Below, piece after piece: positions 1 through 8,259 of a stretch of 64,000 bases of DNA. Under the pieces are notes generated by a model. The model was not told the origin of the DNA and made no database searches. It saw only the letters and a list, made by a program, of their open reading frames with translations. Source of the stretch: Geobacillus sp. 46C-IIa (GTDB lineage Bacteria; Bacillota; Bacilli; Bacillales; Anoxybacillaceae); contig NZ_CP061474.1 in the NCBI RefSeq assembly GCF_014679505.1, forward strand, positions 836,001 to 900,000, read 5' to 3'. A program made the position numbers and the translations under genes. Position 1 is the first letter of the stretch; each line of letters begins with the position of its first letter.

Positions 1-2
1 GC

Positions 3-449
3 ATTATCAACCATCACCAAATGGCGCATTTCGTCGATGCGCGCGACTTAAAAATCATTACGCCGAAGCGGGAAATCCATCCGCGCGTGTACCAGCTCAA
101 TGAAGGGCAAACGCTCTTTTTCGGCGGCTTGGCCCGCCTTGATTACGTCAAAGGCGGGCGCCGCCCGTTTGTCTGTTACGTCGCCAACGACTTAACGATT
201 CACCGGACAAAGCTGGAAAAAGCGGATTCGCTTTACGCCAACCAGCTCGGCAGCTTGCTCGCCCCGCCAAGCAAACGCTACGCGGATGAGTTTCCGCCGC
301 TTGTGCCGCGCACGTTGTCGGTCAAGGAGCGAAAAACGGATATCGTCTTTTCCGGGCTCGGTTGGGTGACGTGCAACGACCCGGGCGCCCAGCTCGTCGT
401 CCACGCCCCTAAAGGAGTCGATGTGTTTATTCGCCAGTCGTTGATTTAA
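3..449 (+). CDS. yqeH: Ribosome biogenesis GTPase YqeH, C-terminal part (5' truncated by window edge)
   Basis: The open frame runs in from the left edge without a start codon, so only about 149 C-terminal residues are present. The GTPase and zinc-binding parts of this circularly permuted GTPase would lie upstream. What remains matches the C-terminal domain of YqeH, which in Bacillus supports 30S subunit assembly. The gene ends 21 nt before aroE, as in B. subtilis (yqeH-aroE-yqeI-nadD), and this gene order is the main support. The Met codon at 21 is internal and not the real start. Confidence 0.85.
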   Translation: MINHHQMAHFVDARDLKIITPKREIHPRVYQLNEGQTLFFGGLARLDYVKGGRRPFVCYVANDLTIHRTKLEKADSLYANQLGSLLAPPSKRYADEFPPLVPRTLSVKERKTDIVFSGLGWVTCNDPGAQLVVHAPKGVDVFIRQSLI

Positions 450-470
450 CGAGTACGGGAGGGGAGAAAG

Positions 471-1301
471 ATGGAAAACGTATACGGTTTGCTTGGCTTT
501 CCGGTCGAGCACTCGCTGTCGCCGCTCATGCATAACGACGCGTTCGCCTATTTCGGCATTTCGGCGCGCTACCATTTGTTTTCTGTCAAACCGGAGCAAG
601 TCGGCGAAGCGATCGCCGGTGTGCGGGCGCTCGGCATCGCCGGGGTGAATGTGACGATTCCGCATAAAATGGCGGTCATTCCGTTTTTGGATGAAGTGGA
701 TGAGCACGCGCGCCGCATCGGGGCGGTCAACACGATCGTCAATGACAACGGACGGCTCGTCGGCTATAATACGGACGGACCTGGCTACGTCAAGGCGCTC
801 GAGGAGGAAATGGATGTCCATCTTGACGGCAAGCGGATTTTGCTGATCGGCGCTGGCGGCGGAGCGCGGGGCATTTATTTTTCGCTGCTTTCGACCGCGG
901 CCGAGCGCATTGATATCGCCAACCGGACGACAGAGAAAGCGGCGCGGCTTGTCCGTGAAGGGGAGGATGGCCGCTCGGCTTTTTTCCCGCTTGCCGAGGC
1001 CGAGAAACGGCTGGCCGAATATGATATTATTATCAACACGACTTCGGCCGGCATGCATCCGCTTGTCAACGAACAGCCGCTTTCTCTTGAACGGCTGCAG
1101 CCGGGAACAGTCGTGTCCGATATTATTTACAATCCGTTCGAAACGAAATGGCTGAAGGAAGCGAAAGCGCGTGGCGCCCGCGGGCAAAACGGTGTCGGCA
1201 TGCTCGTGTACCAAGGGGCGCTCGCTTTTGAAAAATGGACCGGCCAATGGCCGGATGTCAACCGGATGAAACAGCTTGTCATCGATCAGTTGAGGAGGTA
1301 A
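471..1301 (+). CDS. aroE: Shikimate dehydrogenase (NADP+)
   Basis: This 276-residue protein catalyses reduction of 3-dehydroshikimate to shikimate in cytoplasmic chorismate synthesis. The N-terminal substrate domain shows SLS at 15-17, the catalytic lysine at 66 in the VTIPHK motif and the aspartate at 102 in NTDGPG. The Rossmann domain has the glycine-rich GAGGGARG motif at 127-134, followed by an NRT segment typical of NADP preference. Length is normal for the family. A GGGGAG ribosome binding site precedes the ATG. It sits between yqeH and yhbY and ends 3 nt before the latter, suggesting one transcript. Confidence 0.96.
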   Translation: MENVYGLLGFPVEHSLSPLMHNDAFAYFGISARYHLFSVKPEQVGEAIAGVRALGIAGVNVTIPHKMAVIPFLDEVDEHARRIGAVNTIVNDNGRLVGYNTDGPGYVKALEEEMDVHLDGKRILLIGAGGGARGIYFSLLSTAAERIDIANRTTEKAARLVREGEDGRSAFFPLAEAEKRLAEYDIIINTTSAGMHPLVNEQPLSLERLQPGTVVSDIIYNPFETKWLKEAKARGARGQNGVGMLVYQGALAFEKWTGQWPDVNRMKQLVIDQLRR

Positions 1302-1304
1302 CAT

Positions 1305-1598
1305 ATGTTAACGGGAAAACAAAAACGGTTTTTGCGGGCGCAAGCCCACCATTTAAAACCGATTTTTCAAGTCGGCAAAGGCGGCGTGACGGAGGCGATG
1401 ACCGAACAAATCGCGGCGGCGCTCGAGGCGCGCGAACTGCTGAAGGTGAGCGTCTTGCAAAACTGTGAAGAGGACCGCCACATTGTCGCCGAACAGCTTG
1501 CCGAAGGGACGGGGGCCGAGCTCGTGCAAGTGATCGGCAATACGATCGTCTTATATAAGGAGTCGAAAGAACATAAACAAATCGTTTTGCCTGACTGA
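1305..1598 (+). CDS. yhbY: CRS1/YhbY-fold RNA-binding protein
   Basis: A 97-residue basic protein of the YhbY (YqeI) family, a small IF3-C-like RNA-binding fold associated with pre-50S particles in other bacteria. The N-terminus has the family signature LTGKQKRFLRAQAHH, and a GKGG loop lies near residue 25. It starts 3 nt after aroE behind a GAGGAGG ribosome binding site inside the aroE end, so translational coupling is likely. The specific role in this organism is inferred from family members only. Confidence 0.9.
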   Translation: MLTGKQKRFLRAQAHHLKPIFQVGKGGVTEAMTEQIAAALEARELLKVSVLQNCEEDRHIVAEQLAEGTGAELVQVIGNTIVLYKESKEHKQIVLPD

Positions 1599-1637
1599 GA
1601 AGCAGTGCGGCCAAGGCAGACGGCGGGGGGTAGGAAG

Positions 1638-2288
1638 ATGGGAAAAATCGGGATTTTCGGCGGCACGTTTGATCCGCCGCATTACGGCCATTTAATAATG
1701 GCCAATGAAGTGCTTGACGCCCTTCGGTTGTCACAAATTTGGTTTCTGCCAAACCGCATTCCTCCCCATAAACAGCACGAGCAGGTGACAAGAAGCGAGG
1801 ACCGGCTGCGCATGCTCGAGCTGGCGGTGGCCGGCCATCCACGCTTTCATATTGAGACGATCGAACTCGAACGGGAAGGGCCTTCCTACACGTACGACAC
1901 GATCCGACAGCTTACGGCGATGCATCCGGACGACGAATTTTACTTTATCATCGGCGCTGATATGGTCGAATACTTGCCGAATTGGCACCGCATTGAAGAG
2001 CTGGTCGAGCTCGTGACGTTTGTCGGCGTCAAGCGTCCAGGGTTTTCGATGGAAACGCCATATCCGGTCATCGAGGTGGAAGCGCCGCAGTTTGCCGTAT
2101 CGTCGTCGCTCATTCGCGAGCGGGTGAAAAGCGGACAAACGATCCGCTATTTAGTGCCGGAAGACGTCAGACTTTATATTGAGGAGAAGGGGTTATATGG
2201 AGCGAGAACAAGCGTTGCGGATTGTGAAAGAGCAGCTGACGGAGCAACGCTACGAGCATACGCTTGGCGTTGTCGAGACGGCCGTTAA
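1638..2288 (+). CDS. nadD: Nicotinate-nucleotide adenylyltransferase
   Basis: NadD transfers AMP from ATP to nicotinate mononucleotide, the penultimate step of NAD synthesis. The start at 1638 is chosen because the family N-terminus ([17 protein letters not shown]) begins there behind a GGGGGTAGGA site. The nucleotidyltransferase HxGH motif is HYGH at 15-18 and the SSSLIRER motif lies near the end of the domain. At 216 residues it is about 27 longer than the B. subtilis enzyme: the frame continues past the usual end (GLYG) into the yqeK start region, overlapping yqeK by 92 nt in another frame. Confidence 0.94.
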   Translation: MGKIGIFGGTFDPPHYGHLIMANEVLDALRLSQIWFLPNRIPPHKQHEQVTRSEDRLRMLELAVAGHPRFHIETIELEREGPSYTYDTIRQLTAMHPDDEFYFIIGADMVEYLPNWHRIEELVELVTFVGVKRPGFSMETPYPVIEVEAPQFAVSSSLIRERVKSGQTIRYLVPEDVRLYIEEKGLYGARTSVADCERAADGATLRAYAWRCRDGR

Positions 2289-2766
2289 GCTTGCGAAACG
2301 GTACGGGGCTGACGTGAAAAAAGCGGAATTGGCGGCCATTTTTCATGACTATGCGAAATTCCGCCCGGTCGAAGAAATGAAACAACTCATTTTAGCGCAA
2401 AATATGCCCAACGATTTGCTCGCGTACAACAGCGAATTGTGGCATGCCCCCGTCGGCGCCTACCTAGTGCAAACGGAAGTGGGCATTGACGATCCGGACG
2501 TGCTCGATGCCATCCGTTACCACACGTCCGGAAGGGCTGGCATGACGCTGCTGGAGAAAATCATTTATTTGGCCGATTACATCGAGCCAGGGCGGCGCTT
2601 CCCCGGCGTTGATGACGTGCGGCGCCTGACGGAAGAAGATCTCAACCGGGCGCTGCTGCAGGCGGTGAAAAACACGATCGCCTTTTTGCTAGAGAAGCGG
2701 CAGCTTATTTATCCGGATACGATTCATGCGTACAATTCACTCGTGCGCGAAGTGAAGGGGGAATGA
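2197..2766 (+). CDS. yqeK: HD-domain hydrolase YqeK (Ap4A-hydrolase family)
   Basis: A 189-residue HD-superfamily metal hydrolase. The metal-binding histidine is at 21 (YEHTLG), the HD dyad at 50-51 (FHDYAK), and a late aspartate lies in [10 protein letters not shown]. The YqeK family hydrolyses diadenosine tetraphosphate symmetrically to ADP. The start at 2197 follows a GGAGAAGG site; an ATG-less upstream extension is possible but does not match the family. It begins inside the nadD 3' end and overlaps rsfS by 4 nt, so the three genes are probably coupled. Confidence 0.92.
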   Translation: MEREQALRIVKEQLTEQRYEHTLGVVETAVKLAKRYGADVKKAELAAIFHDYAKFRPVEEMKQLILAQNMPNDLLAYNSELWHAPVGAYLVQTEVGIDDPDVLDAIRYHTSGRAGMTLLEKIIYLADYIEPGRRFPGVDDVRRLTEEDLNRALLQAVKNTIAFLLEKRQLIYPDTIHAYNSLVREVKGE

Positions 2767-3128
2767 AGTCGGTGACTGAACAAGGAGCATTGCAGCTTGT
2801 CGTCCGCGCGGCGGATGATAAAAAAGCGGAAAATATCGTCGTCTTGAACATGAAAGGCATTTCACTTGTCGCCGATTATTTTGTCATTTGCCATGGCAAC
2901 TCAGACAAGCAAGTGCAGGCGATCGCCCGCGAAATCCAAGACCAAGCGGCAGAACACGGCTTACCAGTGAAACGGATCGAAGGGTTCCAAGAGGCGAAAT
3001 GGGTGCTTGTCGATTTGGGCGACATCGTCGCTCACGTGTTTGCCAAAGAGGAGCGCGAGTATTACAACCTCGAGCGGCTTTGGGGGGACGCCCCGGCAGA
3101 AGACGTCGCGGCTGTGTTGCAGCCATGA
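2763..3128 (+). CDS. rsfS: Ribosomal silencing factor RsfS
   Basis: A 121-residue RsfS (YqeL/Iojap) family protein. In other bacteria it binds ribosomal protein L14 and blocks joining of 30S and 50S subunits under starvation. The core ADYFVICHGNSDKQVQAIA and the VDLGDIVAHVF strand are intact. The ATG overlaps the yqeK stop (ATGA); a GTG nine bases later is an alternative start. It overlaps the downstream methyltransferase by 4 nt as well. Confidence 0.93.
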   Translation: MKSVTEQGALQLVVRAADDKKAENIVVLNMKGISLVADYFVICHGNSDKQVQAIAREIQDQAAEHGLPVKRIEGFQEAKWVLVDLGDIVAHVFAKEEREYYNLERLWGDAPAEDVAAVLQP

Positions 3129-3868
3129 CCTATGCCCGCTTTGCCGATTGGTATGACGCGCTTATGGCCGAGGCGCCGTATGACAAGTGGCGGTCGTTTG
3201 TGGAACGAGCCTTTAACCGATATGCCCAACGGCCGGGGCGACAAGTGATCGACATCGGCTGCGGGACAGGAGAGCTTGCCATCCGCCTCGCCAAGGCCGG
3301 ATGGCAAGTATCCGGCGTTGACTTGTCCGAGCATATGCTTGCCATCGCTCAGGAGAAAGCGGAGGAAGCCGGCGTTCATGTGCCGTTTTTTGAACAAAAC
3401 ATGGCCGAACTCGACGGGTTTTCAGACCTTGACGGCGCCCTGATTTTTTGCGACGCCCTCAACTACCTCACGAGTGAGGAGGACGTCCAAAACTCCTTCG
3501 CTGCCGTTTCCCGCGCCCTTGGCGCCGGCGGGCTGCTTTTGTTTGACGTCCATTCCGTTTATAAAATGGACGTTTTGTTCCGCGATGCCGTGTTTGCGGA
3601 CCAAGGGGAGGACATCAGCTACATATGGACGTGCCATCCGCTCGATTGGCCGCACAGCGTCGGGCATGAACTGACATTTTTCGTCCGCCGCGGCGATCTG
3701 TACGAACGTTTCGACGAATGGCACGAACAGCGCACGTTTGAGCGCGCCGTTTATGAGCAGTGGCTGGATGCCGCCGGCTTTGAGGTGCTTGAAGTGACCG
3801 CCGATTTCACCGATGCCCCGCCGACCGAGACGGCGGAGCGGCTGTTTTTTGTGGCGCGGAAGCGGTGA
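3125..3868 (+). CDS. yqeM: SAM-dependent methyltransferase YqeM
   Basis: A 247-residue class I methyltransferase. Motif I is DIGCGTG at 43-49, followed by an acidic residue in SGVDLSEHML that would bind the SAM ribose, and FCDALNYL as motif IV. The substrate is unknown; the gene is conserved after rsfS in Bacillaceae. The frame is open upstream to 2888, but the ATG at 3125 overlaps the rsfS stop (ATGA) and gives the family N-terminus (TYARFADWYDALM). It is the last gene of this packed run. No terminator is visible after it. Confidence 0.9.
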   Translation: MTYARFADWYDALMAEAPYDKWRSFVERAFNRYAQRPGRQVIDIGCGTGELAIRLAKAGWQVSGVDLSEHMLAIAQEKAEEAGVHVPFFEQNMAELDGFSDLDGALIFCDALNYLTSEEDVQNSFAAVSRALGAGGLLLFDVHSVYKMDVLFRDAVFADQGEDISYIWTCHPLDWPHSVGHELTFFVRRGDLYERFDEWHEQRTFERAVYEQWLDAAGFEVLEVTADFTDAPPTETAERLFFVARKR

Positions 3869-4435
3869 GGGGGAGAGATCGCCATTGGTCTGCACGCAGA
3901 GAGCAGCCGGGAAAACGTGCAGCTGCTTGCGCTGTTGCCAGCTTATTCGAAGAACAAAGGAAGAGGAAGTACTTGTTTACCCACTCTCAATTGATACAAC
4001 GCATTGGCGAGATTTTCGCAACAGTTGTTTCACTGCTAACATGGTTGCCAAGATCTCGTCAGTGTTTTTTAGCATCAAATCGATTTGAAATTTTGAAATA
4101 GACAATAAATTTATGCATGTATGTTGTGTAAGGAACTTAGTACAAATAGAAAGCCCGAATAGATCAACATCTCTAGAAGGCCGGTGAAAAACGGTTGTCA
4201 CGAGCAAATCAGCGGCATTTCGCCAAAAAAGAAGACTGATTTCGCAAGGTTTTTCTAATTGATAAATAGCCGGAACTAGCAGTATTTTGTACTAAATCAC
4301 CAGCCTCCTAGAGGGAAGGAAGAGAAACCAGCTTGCTTAGGGCAGAACTGGCCAACGGTTTTTTTCTTTGTGAGCAGGATGCCGCCTTGGGGATGGCGAA
4401 TAGAAGAAGAGAGACCATCAAGGTGAGGTGATCGA
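3869..4435. other. Gene-free segment with an A/T-rich core
   Basis: No credible gene was seen in these 567 bases. The part from about 3960 to 4280 is clearly richer in A/T than its surroundings and contains only short open frames without recognisable motifs. In B. subtilis yqeM is followed directly by comER, so this stretch and the next gene look like inserted material. A possible ribosome binding site (AAGGTGAGG) at its right end serves the nuclease-family gene. Confidence 0.5.
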
Positions 4436-5332
4436 ATGGCGATTGACCATGATCGGCTGTTCAAAGAGCTGATCCGCACGTTTTTCGAAGAGTTCCTCCT
4501 TCTCTTTTTCCCCGACATGCACGAGCATATCGATTTCCACCATCTGTCCTTTTTATCCGAAGAGCTGTTTACCGATGTGACGGCCGGCGGAAAGTACCAC
4601 GTCGATCTGCTGGTCGAGACGAAGCTGAAAGGCGAAGACGGGCTGATCATCGTGCACGTGGAAACGCAAGGGTATGTCCAGCCGTCGTTTGCCGAGCGCA
4701 TGTTCCTCTATTTCAGCCGCTTGTATGAAACCTACCGAACCCGCATCGTTCCGATCGCCGTCTTCCATTATGATTCCCTCCGCGAGGAACCGTCTGTGTT
4801 TTCGATGGAATTTCCCTTTGGCGAAGTGCTGCAGTTTCGCTTTTTTCCGGTGGCGCTGCGGAAGAAGCATTGGCGGGAGTACATCCGGCAGGACAATCCG
4901 GTTGCGGCTGCGCTGCTCAGTCAAATGGGGTATACTGAAAGGGAGAAGGTGGAGCTGAAAAAAGAGTTTTTGCGCATGCTGGTGCGGTTGGAGCTCGATG
5001 AGGCGAGGCAGCGGTTGCTGCTTGGGTTTTTTGAGACGTACGTGAAGTTGACGGAGGAAGGGGAACAACAGCTGCAAAGCGAGGTGAAGGCGATGGAAAC
5101 GAAAGAAAGAGAGAAAGTTCTGGAGCTGATCATCTCCTACGAGCAAAAAGGGAAGAAGGAAGGGATGGAAGAAGGATGGAAACGCGGCCTTGAGCAAGGA
5201 ATGAAACAAGGCATGAAACAAGGAATGAAGCGGCTCATTCAGACGATGGCGCAAAAAGGGATGACGGCCGTCGAGATTGCCCGGTTGGTCGATCTTTCTG
5301 AAGAAGAGGTTCGCCGCTTGCTGAGCGAGTAA
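4436..5332 (+). CDS. Rpn/PD-(D/E)XK nuclease-family protein (transposase-like)
   Basis: A 298-residue protein of the recombination-promoting nuclease / PD-(D/E)XK transposase-like family. The N-terminal motif DRLFKELI, the acidic VDLLVETK segment near residues 59-66 and the HVETQ (ExQ-type) active-site segment near 78-82 fit the family fold. The C-terminus is a charged helical tail with a short tandem GMKQ repeat near residues 255-265, encoded by about three 12-bp units at 5199-5230, and ends in a helix resembling a small HTH. Members are often multicopy and strain variable. Insertion between yqeM and comER fits mobility, but no terminal repeats were recognised. Confidence 0.8.
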   Translation: MAIDHDRLFKELIRTFFEEFLLLFFPDMHEHIDFHHLSFLSEELFTDVTAGGKYHVDLLVETKLKGEDGLIIVHVETQGYVQPSFAERMFLYFSRLYETYRTRIVPIAVFHYDSLREEPSVFSMEFPFGEVLQFRFFPVALRKKHWREYIRQDNPVAAALLSQMGYTEREKVELKKEFLRMLVRLELDEARQRLLLGFFETYVKLTEEGEQQLQSEVKAMETKEREKVLELIISYEQKGKKEGMEEGWKRGLEQGMKQGMKQGMKRLIQTMAQKGMTAVEIARLVDLSEEEVRRLLSE

Positions 5333-5826
5333 GAGAGGAAAAGGGTAGAATCCAAGCGTATATCGCTTCAAGCGCGATCGCGCTCCGCCCCACACTTTGT
5401 CGGCGACAGCCTCTTTGGTGGACCTGTGTAATCTTCGTCGATCGGCGGGCGCTTTTTTTGTGCCTATTGAAAAAAGGGAATGCATGGCCAGCGTTGTGAT
5501 CGGCACCATTCGACTGCCAGGCAATAAAAAAATGTTAGAATTAGAAGGGTGATGAAGATATTGGTCGTTTCAAGGGCAAAGAGTGGCTTATTTATGTGGC
5601 CTTTTGCATGACCTAGGAAAGTTCTATCCTCTTTTTCAAGGCTATTTACAAAAGCAAGCCGATGGAGTTGCACCCAGCCAAAAGGCTAGGTGCAACGCGA
5701 AAAACAGTAAACGGTCACGTCGCGAACAAACTAAGTGACAAATGTCCGCTAGTCCCAAGTGGGAAAGCCAAGGGCGATTTTTCGCCGGACAAAGAAGGAA
5801 GTTGCTGTTTGCTGTCGAATAAGTTT
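5333..5826. other. Gene-free segment between nuclease gene and comER
   Basis: No gene is supported here. Visible structure: the perfect palindrome AGCGCGATCGCGCT near 5370-5384; a GGCGGGCGC element running into a T tract near 5447-5460 that could terminate the upstream gene; a hairpin at 5667-5696; and a small GGCGA/TCGCC hairpin near 5772-5786. Both genes on either side converge onto the segment. Confidence 0.45.
5667..5696. repeat. Inverted repeat (hairpin) between nuclease gene and comER
   Basis: The arms GTTGCACC (5667-5674) and GGTGCAAC (5689-5696) are perfect complements, with a second AGCC/GGCT stem inside around an AAAA loop. There is no T tract on either side, so it is not an obvious terminator. 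It could be an end of a mobile element or a structured RNA remnant. Confidence 0.6.
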
Positions 5827-6648
5827 TTATGGCGAAAACTGTTGCCTCACCTTCTCCACATCTTCTCGAAACTTCTCATGTGTTTTCCGTAGCACTTCCT
5901 CAAAGACGCCGTCTATTTTTTGCTCGAGGACGGCAATGCCTTCGCCCGTAATGCCGCCTTTGACGCATACTTTTTCCTGCAAGGTTTGAAGCGTATACAA
6001 ATCCCGTTTCAACAATTCCCCGAGGCCGATGATCATGTCGGTTGCCAGCACTGTCGCCTGGTCTTTCGTGATGGCGGTCTTCGCTGCCGCCGCATCGATA
6101 AAGCACTGCAGCAAATAGCTGAAAAACGCCGGGCCGCAGCTTGCGATGTCGGAAGCGACGCGGGTGATGGCGTCGTCAATCAAGACCGGTGTGGCGATGC
6201 GCCGGAGAAGGTCGTCGATTGTTTGCCGACAAGCGGCTGAGCAGCGCGAGCCGAAGGTGACGAGGATGCTGCCGGAAAGCGCCCGGTTCGTGATGCTCGG
6301 AATGGCGCGCACAACTTGGCAAGGGACGGCCGCTTCCAGCTGTCCGACGCTGATCGGACTTGTGATTGACACAAGGCAATGCTCCCTTGTCCAGTGTGGG
6401 GCCAGCTGTTGCAGCAGTGGATGGATGTCAAGCGGTTTGACGCATAAAAAGACGATGTCCGCCTGTTTGACCGTCTCAGGCGGATCGGCGGCGACCGTGA
6501 TGCCAGGATATGTTTTTTGTATATTGAACGCTTTTGCGAGCGTGCGGTTTGTAATGATGAGCTGTTCGGCTTTGACGGCGCCGGAGTCTACCAACGCTTC
6601 GATTAAAATCGTTCCCATATTCCCCGTGCCGATAACGCCGATGTTCAT
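5827..6648 (-). CDS. comER: Late competence protein ComER (pyrroline-5-carboxylate reductase-like)
   Basis: A 273-residue protein with the Rossmann N-terminus IGVIGTGNMG and the all-helical C-terminal half of the ProC family, including the GPAFFSYLLQCF segment and KGGITGEG near the end. In Bacillus it is called ComER and lies divergent to comEABC, as here; it is not required for DNA uptake there and its catalytic role is uncertain. The ATG follows a GGGAGGAGGGG site. It reads away from comEA, 80 bp separating the two starts. Confidence 0.9.
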   Translation of the reverse strand: MNIGVIGTGNMGTILIEALVDSGAVKAEQLIITNRTLAKAFNIQKTYPGITVAADPPETVKQADIVFLCVKPLDIHPLLQQLAPHWTREHCLVSITSPISVGQLEAAVPCQVVRAIPSITNRALSGSILVTFGSRCSAACRQTIDDLLRRIATPVLIDDAITRVASDIASCGPAFFSYLLQCFIDAAAAKTAITKDQATVLATDMIIGLGELLKRDLYTLQTLQEKVCVKGGITGEGIAVLEQKIDGVFEEVLRKTHEKFREDVEKVRQQFSP

Positions 6649-6728
6649 GTGCAGTCCCCTCCTCCCTCTCTTCGATATGTATGAAGATGTTCTCCGTTTT
6701 ATGACTTCGTTTAGAAAGGATGAGTGCG

Positions 6729-7340
6729 ATGTGGGAAACGGTTAAGACACGATGGAAAACAGGACTGCTTGTCCTGTTTGTCGCCGCGGCAGGGCTGTGG
6801 GTGTTCGGCCGCCCGCCGACCGAACGAGAGCCCGTCGCCTTGCCGGCGGCGGTTGGAACGGATGCGGCGGAGACAGAGGGACAAGAAGTGAAGGCGCCGA
6901 GAGTCGTTGTCATTGATGTCAAAGGAGCGGTCGCCAAACCGGGAGTATACGAGATGCCGGCCGATGCCCGCGTCCGCGATGTCATCGCTAGGGCGGGCGG
7001 GCTGACGAACGAGGCGGACGCGGCAAGAGTCAACTTGGCGGCCAAAGTGCGCGATGAAATGATGATTTACGTTCCGGCAAAAGGTGAGGCGGCGCTGGCG
7101 CCAGAAACGGCCGGGGCGACGCCGGAAGCCGGGACGGAAAGCGGCCTGCAAGTGGCGGTCAATACGGCGACGGAAGAGGAGCTGATGCAAATTCCCGGCA
7201 TCGGGCCGACGAAAGCCAAAGCGATCATCGCCTACCGCGATGAGCACGGACCGTTTCAGCGGGTTGAAGATTTGCTTAAGGTCAACGGCATCGGGGAAAA
7301 AACATTGGAAAAATTAAAGCCGTATTTGCTTGTGCCATAA
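6729..7340 (+). CDS. comEA: Competence DNA receptor ComEA
   Basis: ComEA is the membrane-anchored DNA-binding protein of the competence pseudopilus uptake system. The 203-residue product has an N-terminal membrane segment at about 11-27, a SLBB-like domain (VVIDVKGAVAKPGVYEMP onward) and a C-terminal pair of helix-hairpin-helix motifs (IPGIGPTKAKAI and VNGIGEKTLEKL) that bind DNA. The start at 6729 is preferred because AGAAAGGA ends at 6720, giving good spacing; an ATG at 6720 overlaps that site. comEB and comEC normally follow directly, but an IS607 relic intervenes. Confidence 0.94.
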   Translation: MWETVKTRWKTGLLVLFVAAAGLWVFGRPPTEREPVALPAAVGTDAAETEGQEVKAPRVVVIDVKGAVAKPGVYEMPADARVRDVIARAGGLTNEADAARVNLAAKVRDEMMIYVPAKGEAALAPETAGATPEAGTESGLQVAVNTATEEELMQIPGIGPTKAKAIIAYRDEHGPFQRVEDLLKVNGIGEKTLEKLKPYLLVP

Positions 7341-7498
7341 AGTGGGCAGGGAAAATGAATACGTGTTTGCTCGCTGATGGGCGGGGACGCTGCAGGGGGA
7401 TGGCAACTTTTTTCAGCATTGACGGCGCTCTAGCCGGCCGATAGACTAAAATTATCGAAACAAGTGGAGGAGAACTAACAGTTAGACAAAGATTATAA

Positions 7499-7714
7499 AA
7501 CATTGTAAAAATAAAAATTATTATCAACTTCGTACGTGTTGGATTTGAATTGCTTGAATATCTTTTTTCTCAATATGACTGTGAAAGGGAAATCATTGAC
7601 CAAACAGAGACAACAGAGGAGCAGGAACTTGTTGAGGATTTCGTTCAAATCATTGATGAAGTCATCGGGGGGATGTGGGAATCAAGCATTTGGCGGTTTG
7701 TAGCAATGGGATGA
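7499..7714 (+). pseudogene. IS607-family serine recombinase (tnpA) remnant
   Basis: The frame is open from 7499 to a TGA at 7712 but lacks a start codon. From about 7526 it reads FVRVGFELLEYLF, then CEREIIDQTE, then TEEQELVEDFVQII, which matches the C-terminal part of the catalytic domain of IS607 serine recombinases. The catalytic serine region is absent. After about 7660 the frame leaves the family and ends within tnpB sequence. The short upstream segment has stops in this frame, so the gene is dead. Confidence 0.7.
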
Positions 7715-8259
7715 TCTTTCCCAATATCAACAAAACAAAAACAATGAAAAGGCTGGAGAAACGCCTTCGCAGGTTGCGGCGAAAAGTTTCTCGAAAATAT
7801 GAAATGAACAAGGAGGGCAGCCGTTTTGTCAAAACCCGCAACATGATCAAACTCGAAAGGCGATGTCTCCTTTTGCAGCGAAGGATCAATGGAATCCGTA
7901 ACAACCACATTCATCAAGCGACGAGCGCGGTAGCGAAAACCAAGCCTTGCGCTGTCGTGATGGAAACGTTGAATGTAAGCGGGATGATGAAGAACAAACA
8001 TTTAGCCAAAGCCGTACAGAAGCAAAAACTATACGGCTTCAAGACAAAGTCAACGTACAAATGCAAAAAATACGGCATTTTGTTCATTGAGGCAGACGCT
8101 TGGTATCCATCTTCAAAACTGTGCTCTCAATGCGGCGCCATCAAGAAAGGCTTAACACTTTCTGACCGCACATACACATGCCAATGTGGATGCAAGATGG
8201 ATCGAGACCTCAATGCCTCCATCAACCTTGCTCGTTACGGAGAAGCATTCGTGGGCTAA
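7660..8259 (+). pseudogene. tnpB: TnpB RuvC/zinc-finger half, N-terminally truncated
   Basis: TnpB is the RNA-guided nuclease of IS200/IS605 and IS607 elements. Only about 197 residues remain. They include the RuvC-I segment DVGIKHLAV (aspartate codon 7672), the RuvC-II glutamate in VVMETL (codon 7963), the CxxC zinc ribbon CSQCG and CQCGC, and RuvC-III in DRDLNAS (near 8200-8208). The N-terminal REC and wedge parts, about half the protein, are lost. The only near start, GTG 7675, would exclude the RuvC-I aspartate, and a stop lies at 7657. Guide-RNA binding is therefore unlikely to survive. Confidence 0.85.

Noticed and set aside
192..1304. Minus-strand open frame of 370 codons opposite yqeH and aroE
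   Set aside because: It lies antisense to two well-conserved genes and has the Arg/His-rich composition of a G/C-driven shadow frame, with no recognisable domain.
2888..3124. Upstream extension of the YqeM frame
   Set aside because: It overlaps rsfS in another frame and does not resemble the family; the ATG at 3125 fits both coupling and family length.
5200..5229. Possible CRISPR-like short repeats
   Set aside because: The repeats are contiguous codon units within a coding helix, without spacers.
4553..5524. Minus-strand open frame of 323 codons opposite the nuclease-family gene
   Set aside because: Low-complexity Phe/Leu/His composition typical of the complement of a Glu/Lys-rich gene, and no ribosome binding site.
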